Assembly: GCA_025201765.1 (NCBI GenBank)
Contig: MU623428.1
Location: 91,363 to 155,362 of the forward strand
Reading direction: 5' to 3'
Source of the DNA: Daldinia sp. FL1419
Lineage: Eukaryota > Ascomycota > Sordariomycetes > Xylariales > Hypoxylaceae
Length of the DNA: 64,000 nucleotides
The notes under the pieces are model-generated. The model saw nothing but the letters and a program-made list of their open reading frames with translations. It was not told the origin of the DNA and ran no database searches. Shown here in pieces: positions 37,663 to 49,057 of the stretch (position 1 is the stretch's first letter; every line of letters starts with the position of its first letter). The translations under genes and the position numbers were made by a program.

Positions 37663-38617
37663 TTCGCACATTTGTGGCGCTCGGAAATAAATTGCAGGCT
37701 AATATTACCTCAAGCTAATCGGGCAAAAGGTGTTATGGTGTTGACATAGCCAGCGATATAAAAGCAATTCTTTTTGTAATTAATGGAAGCATATGGCGGA
37801 CATAACATATATTTGTACGGAACGGAATAGGAGTAGGGAGAAGGGCAAAAGGGGGAACATAATCTTTTGGCAGCATATGAATAGTCTTTCATAACCCCAA
37901 GAATTTCGATCGTTAAAACAACTCACATAGGTAGCTTCGTTTTATTTAATTCGAACATATAACTGGTGTTGAATCATATCGTATTTAGCCGCCGAAGTAA
38001 ACGGAATACCCGGGTACCTAGGTTATTATCGCATTAGATGCCTTCTGTTTACTACCTACTTAGGAGGTATGAAACAAATATATCGTATCTTTTATTTGAT
38101 GACTGCCTGAGAGGTTCTTATACGAGTCAGTGCGGACGACCGTTTCGACGTTTGGAATATCTGGGACTAATCCCTCGCTTTGTGTACTTTTGGCTACTAT
38201 ACCACCTAGGTAGGTAGTATTTGTTCATACTATAAAATGGCTTTTCTGGCAGGCAAACTTGTTTTTTCGGTGGACTATACAATAATCGCGAATTCTTTGC
38301 TCGGGCTATGGAACGGTGATCCCCAAAGGAAGACCTTAAACGTATTCCTGTACCTATCTAGATAACGTACCTAATCGTTTAACCACCACCTTTCCTATTA
38401 GCATATGTACAAACCCAAAATTTGTATAACATCGCTTACCGAGGGTGTACGAGTCTCATCCTTTTTTTTCTTTCTTTTCTCGCAGTCTTACTAGAAACTT
38501 ACGATGTAGGTGCTCTCAATCATTAATGATAGCCAACATAGATTAAATGATACTCTCATCTCTCGATTCAGCCAAAAGGATTTTGCCGTAAGACGGTAGA
38601 CCTGCTGTAAAATCCTC
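37663..38617. other. Convergent spacer
   Basis: Lies between two convergent genes and holds their 3' regions. CACCTAGGTAGGTAG occurs near 38203-38217 and related motifs near 38013-38070. No gene is seen. Confidence 0.55.
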
Positions 38618-39808
38618 TTAAGAAATGATTTGTCTCCGTAGTCCGTTTACGAATTCCCTGTCCCCATATTTTCCAGACTTTTCACGGGCTTTGTTATCCG
38701 CTTCCCGTTCTTGACGCTCCTTCTCAGCTAGCGCTGCTAATCGCTTCTCTCGGTCTTGGTCCAGTTCAGACGCCGCTTCTTGCATGGCCGCGAGCTTACG
38801 TGCTCGTTCTTCCGCAGCTGATTCTGTGGGGTTGTCTGCAACGGTAGCTTTGTTGTGGCGACTGTGATTAGATCCGTCTTTATGTGGTCGTCGATCACGG
38901 TAGTCACGGCGATCACTGTCAGAATAATGTCGTCGTTCTCGAGGCCGTTCCTCGGAATGGTCCTGTCGCCGTCGATATCCACCATCCTTGGCATCGCTGC
39001 GACGCGGACTTCTTGATCGACCCCTGTGCGATCTATTATTATCTTTATGTTCAGCCCTGGGGTTCGAGTCCCTTCGTTCAGATCGTTCAGTGTAACGCTC
39101 CTTCCTTGAACTACGACGATCTCTACTCTCGGACCTCTCTCTCGAATCGGCTCGGTGACGCCTGTGTCGTCGTTCTCTTGAGTCGCCTCTTTCTCTCGAG
39201 CCGGATCGATGGTGTCGACGGTGACGGTGTTCTCTCGAATGTGATCTATGTCTATGTCGTTTTGAATGTCGCTCTTCTCTCCTGTGTGAGGATTGTTTGT
39301 CTTCCCCTTGTCCCATAGATGCGAGCAGTTGCCTTCTCTTAATGGGATCATTCATCATAGCTTCGTAAGCCGCCTGCTCTTGTTTCTTGATGGCTAGAAG
39401 AGGGTCTTCTCGGATTTTCATCGCGGTATCTCTCTCCGTATTTGCGTTCTGCAGGGCCATAAAACTCTCGGGACCTGCGCTTTTTTTCAGGTTTTCATGA
39501 TCAGACCCTTTCGTGAGAATATTATCGATGCGTCGCTTTCCAAGCAGGTAGCCTTCAAGCTCTTCGGAAGTACCATTTTGGCCATCACTTGGGCCCTGGT
39601 ACATCCAGTCGACGCGATCAACTACCTTTCTGCCCCCGGAGATGGCAAGTTGTCTCTGAAGCTCTTCTTTGGCGCGTTCTTCCTTAATCTCTTGGATGCG
39701 GGCTTCGGTCTTCTTGCGCTCCTCTAACGCTTTTTGTTCTTCTTCGTAAACGCGTCGCTGATTTCGAAGAAGCGCTGGATGGTAGGATTTCTTTAATTGC
39801 AACGACAT
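38618..39808 (-). CDS. CWC25: Pre-mRNA splicing factor Cwc25
   Basis: Spliceosome factor needed for the first catalytic step, joining the NTC-containing complex after Prp2 action. Intronless, 396 residues. The N-terminal Cir_N-type motif is visible ([20 protein letters not shown]), followed by a coiled coil of Glu/Lys/Arg (residues about 20-55) and the Cwc25 pieces [11 protein letters not shown] and [29 protein letters not shown] comes next. The middle is a long RS/RH/RD-rich low-complexity region (about residues 175-320). The end is the usual helical tail with [14 protein letters not shown]. The ATG at 39806-39808 fits; longer in-frame upstream sequence is probably leader. It is divergent from CSN2, sharing a promoter region of about 590 bases. 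Confidence 0.93.
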   Translation of the reverse strand: MSLQLKKSYHPALLRNQRRVYEEEQKALEERKKTEARIQEIKEERAKEELQRQLAISGGRKVVDRVDWMYQGPSDGQNGTSEELEGYLLGKRRIDNILTKGSDHENLKKSAGPESFMALQNANTERDTAMKIREDPLLAIKKQEQAAYEAMMNDPIKRRQLLASMGQGEDKQSSHRREERHSKRHRHRSHSREHRHRRHHRSGSRERGDSRERRHRRHRADSRERSESRDRRSSRKERYTERSERRDSNPRAEHKDNNRSHRGRSRSPRRSDAKDGGYRRRQDHSEERPRERRHYSDSDRRDYRDRRPHKDGSNHSRHNKATVADNPTESAAEERARKLAAMQEAASELDQDREKRLAALAEKERQEREADNKAREKSGKYGDREFVNGLRRQIIS

Positions 39809-40398
39809 TTTGAAGATTTTAAGGATATAATCGTTGCGAAAAGTGATAGAAAATAGCAAGTTTGATGATGGAAAGTTGAAGTTAAAACTTATTGTTTGTC
39901 CGGTCGCAATTCCTATGATCAAATGGAAATCGCCACCTAAAATGCCCAGCCACATCTCCTGCAAAGACAAGGGCGGTACGTACCTTAGGTACCTAGCTTA
40001 CATGGATGTAAGGCTGTGGGGTTCTACTTGCGCAGCAGCGACTCTACATGTACCAAATGTCTCGATTAGCATGGAAGGATCTCTTGAATTTACTAGTGTA
40101 TGGTAGGCACTTAAGGTACTTTTAAATACATAACCCTCCACAAAGCCCCACGTCGTAGATTCCCGCAATTACCTAGAGCTCCGATAAGATAAAGTTAGCG
40201 GTTCCTTAACGCCCGCATTGTACTGAAGCATCATGTAGCATCTTACCTAACAACTTCAAATACAAACAAAGCCTTAGATTCCTACCCGAAAAGATAAACG
40301 TCGCAAACGAACTTCCATCCATATAATTCAATTATTCCTTCATCCCACAACATTTTCACCGTATTAGTGCATCGTCTATCACGCTAAACTTCATCAAA
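39809..40398. promoter_or_regulatory. Shared divergent promoter region (CWC25/CSN2)
   Basis: The 590 bases between the start codons of two divergently transcribed genes must contain both promoters. A GTACCTTAGGTACCTAGCTT palindromic patch sits near 39977-39996. No defined factor sites are asserted. Confidence 0.5.
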
Positions 40399-41987
40399 AT
40401 GTCTGACGACGAAGACTTCATGCAAGAGTCCGATGAGGAGCAGTACGTGTATCAATTCACACTCGATTATGACCTAGCGACTAACGAGAATCGACAGGTA
40501 TGACTTTGAGTACGAGGACGAAGACGGTGTTGAAGACTCTGGGGACGTTGATATCGATAATAAATATTACAATGCAAAGCAAATCAAGGATGATGACCCT
40601 GAAGAAGCCCTCAAGGAGTTTCTAGGCATTCCCGAGCTTGAGGCCGAGAAAGGTGACTGGGGATTCAAAGGACTTAAACAAGCGATTAAACTAGAATTTC
40701 GCCTCGGTAGATACGATCAGGTCAGATTTCCACCCCTCAGATAAGTCGCCCGTTCAATATCCAACTAACATGAACCAGGCTGTAGAGCATTACACCGAAC
40801 TCCTCACGTACGTTAAGTCCGCAGTTACACGTAACTACTCCGAGACATCCATTACGAAAATGTTAGATTATATCGAGAAGGAATCGGAAAATGAGGCAGC
40901 AAGAAAGGCCGTAGAGAAATTTTATTCCCTGACACTTAACTGTTTCCAGACGACAAACAACGAGCGTTTGTGGCTAAAGACGAATATCAAGCTCGCAAAG
41001 CTCCTCCTCGACCGCAAAGAATACCTCGCAGTTACCAAAAAGCTCCGGGAGCTACAGAAGGTCTGCCAACGAGAGGATGGTACGGACGACCCCAGCAAAG
41101 GCACTTACTCTCTAGAGATCTACGCCTTGGAGATTCAGATGTACGCCGAGACGCGCAATAACAAGCAACTGAAGGTACTCTATCAAAGAGCGTTGAATGT
41201 CCGTTCTGCGGTACCTCACCCGAAGATTATGGGTATCATTCGTGAGTGCGGAGGCAAGATGCATATGAGTGAAGAAAATTGGAAAGACGCCCAAAGTGAC
41301 TTCTTCGAATCATTCCGCAACTATGATGAAGCCGGATCTCTCCAGAGAATCCAAGTTCTCAAATACCTCCTACTTACCACCATGCTCATGAAATCTGACA
41401 TTAACCCTTTTGACTCGCAAGAGACAAAACCTTACCGCAACGATCCTCGCATTGCTGCCATGACTGAGCTAGTAGACGCGTACCAGCGAGATGATATGGA
41501 GACTTACGTCGATGTACTGCAGAAGAACCAAGAGATTTTGGCGGATCCGTTCATTGCGGAGAATATTGACGAGGTTACTCGCAATGTGCGTACCAAAGCT
41601 ATTGTCAAGTTGATTGCACCCTATACCCGAATGAAGCTTGCTTGGATTGCGCAACAACTCAAGATATCGGAGGCTGAAGTCCAGGATATCCTCGGGTTCT
41701 TAATTGTTGATGGTAAGGTCACAGGCAAGATCGACCAGCAGGCTGGTGTGCTCGAAATCGAATCAGACGGTGACGCCGAACGGGTACAAGCAATGGATTC
41801 TTGGGTTACGGCTTTAGCCGGCCTCTATACAACAATGTTCAAAGACGGCGAAGGCTACAGAGTAGTGGAGGTTAATGCCTCTCAAACAGATGATGGTTCA
41901 CTTAGCACGTTTCTTTCACTGGAGAGTGGTCGACAGAGAGGGCTTATTCCTAAGGGTAAGAGGGCCGGCAAGAGTCCCTTTATCTAG
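40399..41987 (+). CDS. CSN2: COP9 signalosome subunit 2
   Basis: Subunit of the COP9 signalosome that removes Nedd8 from cullins; in filamentous fungi it controls development and light response. Exons: 40399-40442, 40498-40720 and 40779-41987, giving 491 residues, the normal size. The acidic start (MSDDEDFMQESDEEQ, then YDFEYEDEDG) and YYNAKQIKDDDPEEALKEF match the family. A TPR-like helical array follows. The PCI domain covers roughly residues 280-430, with IDEVTRNVRTKAIVKLIAPY and the winged helix MKLAWIAQQLKISEAEVQDI. Both introns are in phase. The last about 40 residues are a polar, basic tail. Confidence 0.96.
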
Positions 41988-42500
41988 ACTTTATCGAAGC
42001 AGGAGGGAATTAGCTGGAACGCTATAGTTGTCGAACTCTGATGAACGTTGGGTTTAGGGAGTGGCTACGGTGATCCAGTGCCTTTCACTCGCTCACTCGC
42101 CCTTCCAACCATAGACTCTGAGGACATGTTTATGGTTTTATGGCTATCCCATACCCTTTGCATGTAATACATCTCCATGGATGCTTTGTTTTCATGAATT
42201 GGGACGTACCTTGATTAACGAGAGATGGTTCATATCCCCGATAATATCACGACTGGAATGATGGAATGCTTTAAATACGGACGAGGGCTCCGATTATGAA
42301 AAACCAAAGCTTGTGTTCCTACTATCGTTGTTTGAATGCAGACTTTATGTCCAGTTGACACCCTTAATATTAATTTGCCTTCGTTCTAATTCTCATCAGA
42401 AACATGCCTAGTCATTCCAACCTCATAACCCGCGTAGGTACGCCGACGAAACCAGATTCATACTCATCTTTGAATGAATGATAAGATTTTAATTTTCATT
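41988..42500. other. Convergent spacer
   Basis: 3' regions of CSN2 (+) and the caleosin gene (-). No other feature is seen. Confidence 0.6.
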
Positions 42501-43826
42501 CTACCAGTCATCTACCAACCCCGGATCTGTCAAGCTTGGCTCTTGGGGGACTTCATCCTTTTCCCACCAGTATTTCCTCCATCCAGGGGGGTTACGGACT
42601 AGGCCCAGTACAATCCAGGTGAAAACGGCAAACCCGACGACAATTGCCACGGCCAATTTTACAGGATCGGATTGTTTCCTGCCGTTTCTTCTATTCCCGT
42701 TTCTGGTGATAGTTTCCATCTCTTTGTGGTGCGTCTCGTTCTTCTGCTGATGCTCCTCGGCTCGTTTGAATAGGATGCTGCCGTCGAAGGCTGTGCGGAT
42801 ATCATCACTGCGCACGATCCCGTCGGAGTCGTGCAGAGCGAGACATAAAGTTAGCCCTGTAGTTGATAGTTAATATAGTCGATTACGACATAGTTAGTAC
42901 AATATGAAAGATTATCGGCAAGAAACCTACAATCTAGAACAGTGAGACTCCAGCCGTAAAAGGTAGATTTGGACCTTTGGTCCCTCCAAAACCGTATAAT
43001 ATCCCAGGCGTCCATGCCCCCTTTATTACCGCTGTCATACTTGGCTAGGATATTCTCACATATATTATTTTGCCTTGTATGTCCCTTTTCGTTATAAGAG
43101 GTGTTGCTATGACTATTTTCACCGTTGCGATTGCTTTCGTACCTGATTCGAAGCAACGGATCGGGGATGTAGCCATGGCTAGTAGGATACGAAAGAATAG
43201 AATGTAGGGAAAATGCAGTTAGACATGAGTATGCAATGCCCCATCCTAGGTAGGAGACGTGTTAGCAAGCGTAAAGGGTTGGAGCACTCTCTAAACGTAC
43301 CTAGTTTCCTACATCCCGTGTATGTATCCTTTAGCCAGATAATCCCATCCTGATCAGAGTCGAAGTACTCCGCGTTTTGTCGTAGTATGTGTGCGGGCTC
43401 GTATGTAGCGGCAACGGTTGAGTCGTGGTCCGGAGGTGTTCGCTTCGGCAGATCCCACGGAATGGCTCTTACTGGCGGAGGAGCGGTATCTTTTACCAAG
43501 TGTCTTCTTTCGGACTTCTCCAGCACAGAAACCAATTCGTTCACCTTCACTCTTTCCCGCTGAGGCGCTCTATGTCCTCGGATATCGTGGGGATCATGTA
43601 TGCCACTGTGCATTTCCCCAGGGGCAGATACTCGTCTTCTCCCCGGACCTGCGATCACCTGCTGCGGTAGCACTATCTCCGGTGGTTCTTGGCTTAGCTG
43701 ACCATGGATTGTCTCTGGAGACTTTGGCTCTTCTCTCCCTCGTATACTTAATCGGCGGCTTCGCAAGCGTTGAAAATGCTCAGCGTGTTCGCCCGCGGAC
43801 TTTCTACCTTCACATGAGCGCTTCAT
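42501..43826 (-). CDS. Caleosin-like protein (peroxygenase family) with C-terminal membrane helix
   Basis: Lipid-body-associated Ca-binding haem peroxygenase family. Exons: 43826-43301, 43245-42931 and 42856-42501, giving 398 residues, longer than typical fungal caleosins. An about 145-residue polar, Arg-rich N-terminal extension precedes the domain. The EF-hand loop DSDQDGIIW is at residues 156-164, followed by the hydrophobic GWGIAYSCLTAFSLHSIL and the proline-containing SYPTSHGYIPDPLLRI. Next come a weaker second Ca site (YDSGNKGGMD), AWDIIRFWRDQR and the C-terminal SDDIRTAFDGSILFKRAEEH. The position before the EF-hand where the family has a conserved His reads Asn (LRQNAEYFD). An extra hydrophobic helix (about residues 346-367) lies near the C-terminus. 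Activity is therefore uncertain. Confidence 0.85.
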
Positions 43827-44271
43827 ATTTATAGTAAACAGAGGTAGTGTTAGTGTCTCTGACACTCAACGGAATACAAGATTAATAATTTTCATATGTT
43901 ATTGATGTGACAGTCGCCTATTTATTCACGCACCAGCTACTATGGAAGTGTTCGTCAAATTCTTGGATAGACACTGTTGTCCGAGATGCTGGAATCTTTT
44001 CCGCCCCCCATAATAATGACCAATCTATAGGTATGGGAAACGAAGGAATATCGTCACGTAACATCATAATTACTAAATTCACATCCAGTAAAGGGCAAAA
44101 CAGTTCTGGGGATCGTAGAAAATAAGGAAACTAAGTTTGACTCGGTGAACTTTAAGCGTTCGCTATAGAAGATTAGTCCCACTATGAAGGAATAGCCTCT
44201 TATAAGTCGAGTCATTTCCAACTTGTCCCGAGAATTCGTAGACCATCACGCATCGATTAGTAACCCCATTC
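43827..44271. other. Spacer upstream of the caleosin gene
   Basis: Promoter side of the caleosin gene and 3' side of the NmrA-like gene. Nothing else is recognised. Confidence 0.5.
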
Positions 44272-45494
44272 TCACAGTGAACCAGCTCTTCCGTCCTCCG
44301 TGATCTTCAAAATATGCCCGACATTCCCGGGCTGGACCCTCTCCCAGAGAGTGCCCAACCCCTCCTTAATGCCCTTCTCATGCTCGCGTCGGAAGAATTC
44401 CTCTGCGCTTTTGATGCGGTTAGGATGAATCTCGTCAAGTAACTTGTAGTTCCTCTTTAAAACCCCCTTATTGCCTCCCGAGTTTTGGAACGTGGTCCAG
44501 AACCCGGAGAAGTTCTGTCTGATGCTCAGCGTCGCCGGGTCGCTCGGATCCGCATTATACCCTGCAGGAAGTGAAGCATCTACCCCTTTCCATACTTCGG
44601 TAAAGTATTCGTCAAAGCTGACGTCGATGGCACGGGCTGGGTGTCCTGTGACTTTCTCGAAAGCCTTGGCTAGCTCCTCCCGCCCGATATGGTCAATGGC
44701 AACTTCAAGATCGAGGCCATTGGCTCGCTCGGGATGGTCGAAGAGCCATCTCACGTAGTAGCCGCAGTCATCGAGAGAAACATAAGGAACGGCACCGTCT
44801 TTGAGAGGTAGACGCCATGTTGCTACGCCCTTCTCGACAGAAACGGTCATTGGGGTATTGAGGGATATGGTCATCTCCATGTACGGACCAGTCGTAAAAA
44901 GAGCCGCCTTCATGCGATGCTGGTTTTCTCGGTTTTGCTGTAGAATCCACTCGCCGACCCGCCCTTTACCATCGTAATGGCCTGCTCTATTAGTGCATAA
45001 TAGGTAGTTAGCACTCGATCTCCTTAGGAGCGATACTTGATCGAGTTGCATCTTTAACTCTTGTCACCGCTCGGAGAAGAAAAACTCATGATTAATCTGT
45101 AAAAGACTAACCTGAACTCAGGCTTATAGCCACTCTTCTTGTAACCATAATCAAGGTTCCCAAAAACGAAGAACTGTACCCCTTCCTCAATCGCTAACTC
45201 GTACGCTCTGATAGACCAGAAGATCTCGGTCTTCTCGCCGGAGTTGAAGCCGTCAATATTGACAAATGCGCCCCAAGCGCCGCGGAACGTGGACCGTAAA
45301 TCATTTTCGGACGCGAAGGTGCCGAGGACAGGTTCCACCGGCCCGAAAGACTGGAGTGTTCGGAATCGGGAGCTAGAGGCATCGCGGGTGAGTGCCCGGA
45401 TCGTGTAATTTCCGGACTGCAAAAGATCCCGTACGACAGGGATACCCTGGGCGCCGGTGCCGCCGACAACCGCAATTAAGCGAGGTGCAGACAT
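44272..45494 (-). CDS. NmrA-like NAD(P)-binding protein
   Basis: Atypical short-chain dehydrogenase/isoflavone reductase-like protein of the NmrA family, members of which act as redox sensors or reductases. Two exons (45494-45112 and 44986-44272) with a 125-base intron give 365 residues. The N-terminal Rossmann glycine motif is VVGGTGAQG (residues 9-17), followed by IRALTRDASS, the usual NADP-binding Arg region. The canonical catalytic Tyr-x-x-x-Lys of true SDRs is not obvious. GHYDGKGRVGEWI and GPYMEMTISL are typical of the family middle part. The enzyme reaction cannot be assigned. Confidence 0.88.
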
Positions 45495-46506
45495 CTCTAT
45501 AACTAATTTCTGTGTAGTAATATTTGGAGACTATTCTTGTCAAGTACTATGTTATGTATAATATTCCAGGATGCCTCTCTGAATGCTCCCTACCGATACT
45601 CTTTATATTCCATCGTTGAATATTATTTGTATATTAAATTGTGTTTGCTTTTCATTATTGTGTGTGTAGATGCATAATTGATGGTGCTTTAGGTACGGCC
45701 GAGGCTTTTTTTTCTGATTATTCTATCATAGTGCCGCCGCCACCGTCAGTAATCAGATACCCAAGACTCCAACGTAAACTACTGGCTAAGACCTATTACT
45801 GATAAATACTACTAATATCCGACTAGCTAGAATTACCTATATGTGAAGTCTTATTTCGACGGGGAATTTCCATTGCAGACGAGCTTGTGTGATACAAGGA
45901 TTAGTCCGTGGGTACATGCACGACTGTAGAAGTACGACTCATCCGATGACAGTAGACTATTTGATCACTAAACATATATTAAACAACCCGTTCACTTACT
46001 TGTACTAGTCTACCTACTTGCAGTTTTTAAGGTGATTCTGAACGCCTGGCAGTTAAACTACTAGGTTAATACAATTTGTAATCTATTGAAAGCCCCTTTG
46101 AATCATAGACGTTACTGATTAATTTCTAATACCCCTCAATAGAGCATCACATCCAGACTTACGACGCATAATTTATTACGGTATACGATAGTCACCATCT
46201 TTGGTAATCTCGTCGCGAGTAACCAAAACCTGTACCTTTTCGGTCGTATATTTAATAATCACGAGTTTCGTAAATAGCTGAATACCTGGCTATTACACCA
46301 TATGACCCCAAATGACTCTATCCCTGTATTAATAACCAATCTAAAACCTCGTCTATTTTCCACCCTTCCAATCTCTAGAAAAGAATATCAAACCGGGGTA
46401 TTCGTCAATAACGGAAGGTCTATGCGGAGCACACGGAGATGATAGAACGTTTCGTCCTTGTAGCCTATGCTATAAGCCTTCGGGGCTTATAAATCGGTTG
46501 AGATCA
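45495..46506. other. Gene-free spacer
   Basis: About 1 kb, AT-rich, nothing recognised. Confidence 0.55.
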
Positions 46507-47620
46507 TCATAGCTTGAACTTCTTGGCACACTCAATTCCCTCGGCGAATGTGCCCACTCGTGCGTCGATCGCGTAACCCTCCGCCTCGAGCCTCTTACAT
46601 TCGTCGTAGAGGTTGGTCAGAGGGACTAGGAAAACCTCGATGAACTCGTCCTCTTCTAGTTCCGGCTGGAGATTCTGGTTCTCGGGTAGACTCATATCAA
46701 CAGTGACGTGTACCATCCGTAAGTTGGTATTACAGAATCCAGGGTCTAGAGTCTCTTGTTAGTAAGCTATTCTAAACTATAGTCTAGTGTGCGGGAGTTG
46801 ATAGCAGTGACGCGGCACAAGGTGTCTTCATAAGTCTAAGCCCGAATACTATGCAATGCGTGACTTGCAATAACCACCGGTTTTAAGTTCGTGGGTACCC
46901 CATGCCGTGTTGTAGACCTCATAATAGAGGAAATTAGAGCAAGACTGATAATGCTTACCATTGAACATCATAGGCGAAGTCTCGGAGGCTTTGGCAACGT
47001 ATCCAGTCTCCTCTTTAAGTTCCCGAATGGCCGCCTCCTCAACTGTTTCATCTTCGTCTATAAGACCAGCTGGAACCTCGATAGTGACCTTGTCGATGGG
47101 TGCGCGGTACTAGATTCTATGTTAGCAGGTGTTGTATATCCGAGGTTTATCCGCAAAAAGGGGCACAAAATGAAGCCCCTTAAAGCACGGACCCGGGCTT
47201 TTTTTCTTCGCAGTCTATCTGATGTAGTCACGTTCTTCGAGACGAAGAGTAGGTAATTTCAACTACTAACCTGCTTTTGAAGCACAATTTCTGGTCCTGT
47301 AGGCTTCTCCAAAATGGCAACAATTCCGACGCCATCGATTTCGCTCTTCTTCGGCCTTGTTGTGCGCTCTGCTGACTCCCAAGTACGCGTTTGGCTCTTC
47401 GAATCAGTGTAAGTCAGCCTGGATAGGTATAGTGTCAATATCACAATCCATCATTTATTAATTGGGTGCTTTTGATCTGCCTACTTGACGAGTTTAGTCC
47501 AGACGGCGTCGCCATTTGCCTACGGTGATGTTAGCAGACGCGATCCAATTCGACGAGAATGGTAGAGCGGGTACTTACGAGGGGTTCGGTGGCTAGAACC
47601 TTGGCATTTTCAAAAGACAT
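46507..47620 (-). CDS. Nudix hydrolase, ADP-sugar (ADP-ribose) pyrophosphatase
   Basis: Hydrolyses ADP-ribose and related nucleotide sugars to AMP plus sugar phosphate (YSA1/NUDT5 type). Five small exons: 47620-47579, 47519-47485, 47418-47271, 47109-46959 and 46745-46507, together 204 residues, normal for the family. The Nudix box is complete: G-x5-E-x7-REL-x-EE-x-GY within GLIDEDETVEEAAIRELKEE. Upstream are TRTWESAERTTRP and VGIVAIL, and downstream DPGFCNTNLRMVHV, all family hallmarks. Five exons in about 1.1 kb make it the most intron-rich gene here for its size; the fourth intron is 213 bases. All junctions keep frame. Confidence 0.92.
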
Positions 47621-47932
47621 GATGAACTAAAAGGTAATTATGCTGGTCTCTCCACGTGTATCTTGACGTCAGGGATTGTTGGGTTGGTTTTTGAATTTAT
47701 TATTATTATTATTATTTTTGTTTTTAGAATTCGAGAATAAAAGGAAATGAAATTACAAGTTGTGCGACTTGTTTGGTGCAGCCTTATGCTTTTGCTAATG
47801 GGCGTCACCGATACTTTGCCAGCTGTCGACTAAAATTAGACAGCTGTGAACACTAATCTAACAAGTTATGTATATGCAATAGGGGTAAACAATAGGGGTA
47901 AGCAATAGTATAAGCAATAGGGATAAGACACC
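47621..47932. other. Short spacer with ATT microsatellite
   Basis: Contains an ATT repeat at about 47697-47718 and a repeated AATAGGGGTAA-type unit at about 47878-47925. No gene. Confidence 0.6.
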
Positions 47933-49057
47933 CTAAGGCGAAGACACTTTCTCCTCCTCCTCCGCGTCACCGTCATCTAGCTTAAGAGTCTCGATATCCG
48001 GGACTCCTTCTTCCTCTTCCTCGTCACCGTCGGTGATCTTCAGCTTCTTGATATTTGGCAGTTCGTCGCCATCGCTGTCGCCACCGTCGTCGCCGCCCGC
48101 GACCCCTGCACTTTGGCCAGTAGGCTCTAGGTCAACGACATCATCACCGTTACTCGTTTCTCGGTAATCTTTGAAGGAGTCGTACTTCCTTACCGACCCC
48201 GCCCCCTTAAGTACCTCTTCGGCCTTCTTACCCATATCACCTTTCTTGTCCAGGGCATCCTTAAAAGCGTTGTGATGCTTGGTCTTGCACTCCGTGTTGT
48301 AGAAGAATAGCTCTTCATCGAGTATCTGTGACATTTCTACACCATCATATGTTGACATGTGTGATACAGCAGCCAAATCCTCATCTGCTTTAATCTTTTC
48401 TTTGGTACGAAGTATCTTGTCTGTCCCGTCGCCATCTTCTTCGTAATGCGTAAGATGACGAGGGAAATACTTTGCATGAAGCTCCGAGCTTAAAGAGACT
48501 GTATCTGCGGCTTGGTCTATATTCACTTGGCAGATTTTGTCGCTCTTTCCGTGAACGAGGGCCGGGTCGGTCGGATACATCTCAGAGAACGCCACTCGAA
48601 ATTCATCAAGGGCTCGTGCCAGGGGCGACTCCTTTGGCTCCTTTTTGCCATGATCTAGAACGGCATTTAGAAAAATATGACGGGCGTGAAAGGCTTTGTA
48701 TGTGAAAGCCCAAAATGCTTGGTCGGTAAAGCGGGATGACCAGACGTAGGAGTCTTTGGCGTATGCGAAAAACTCCATCGGCTCAAAGGAGGAGCATAGG
48801 TCAACATTGTCTGTCGCGAATTCATAGATATGCGATAGTGCCAGGCTAGTTAGCATTGGACTTGATGACTTTAAGCCTTTAAAGAGTCCCTTGGCAATAT
48901 GGTAGGAATGAGGGTGATGTAAGAGGTAACGCTGTTCTCTCAGATAGAGCTGTTTTTCCTCGTCGTAGACCGTTCGAGGCTGTGTCTCCCAAGAGAGGCC
49001 TCCTTGCAACCCTTTGGTAACAAGAGAAGAAAGTGGGGGAATGTACTTAGTAGGCAT
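47933..49057 (-). CDS. Unknown protein with acidic repeated tail
   Basis: Intronless frame of 374 residues starting MPTKYIPPLSSLVTKGLQGG. The frame extends further upstream, but the ATG at 49055-49057 is the first good start. The first two thirds look globular and helical, with many aromatic residues (SYVWSSRFTDQAFWAFTYKA). The last about 75 residues are highly acidic and contain two related copies of a unit of the form P-x-I-x-x-L-K-x-x-D-G-D followed by a Glu run. No domain is recognised. The long intact frame and even composition support a real gene. Confidence 0.75.
   Translation of the reverse strand: MPTKYIPPLSSLVTKGLQGGLSWETQPRTVYDEEKQLYLREQRYLLHHPHSYHIAKGLFKGLKSSSPMLTSLALSHIYEFATDNVDLCSSFEPMEFFAYAKDSYVWSSRFTDQAFWAFTYKAFHARHIFLNAVLDHGKKEPKESPLARALDEFRVAFSEMYPTDPALVHGKSDKICQVNIDQAADTVSLSSELHAKYFPRHLTHYEEDGDGTDKILRTKEKIKADEDLAAVSHMSTYDGVEMSQILDEELFFYNTECKTKHHNAFKDALDKKGDMGKKAEEVLKGAGSVRKYDSFKDYRETSNGDDVVDLEPTGQSAGVAGGDDGGDSDGDELPNIKKLKITDGDEEEEEGVPDIETLKLDDGDAEEEEKVSSP

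Noticed and set aside
38737..39351. 204-codon second minus-strand frame inside CWC25
   Set aside because: Shadow frame of the Arg/Ser-rich repeats of Cwc25.
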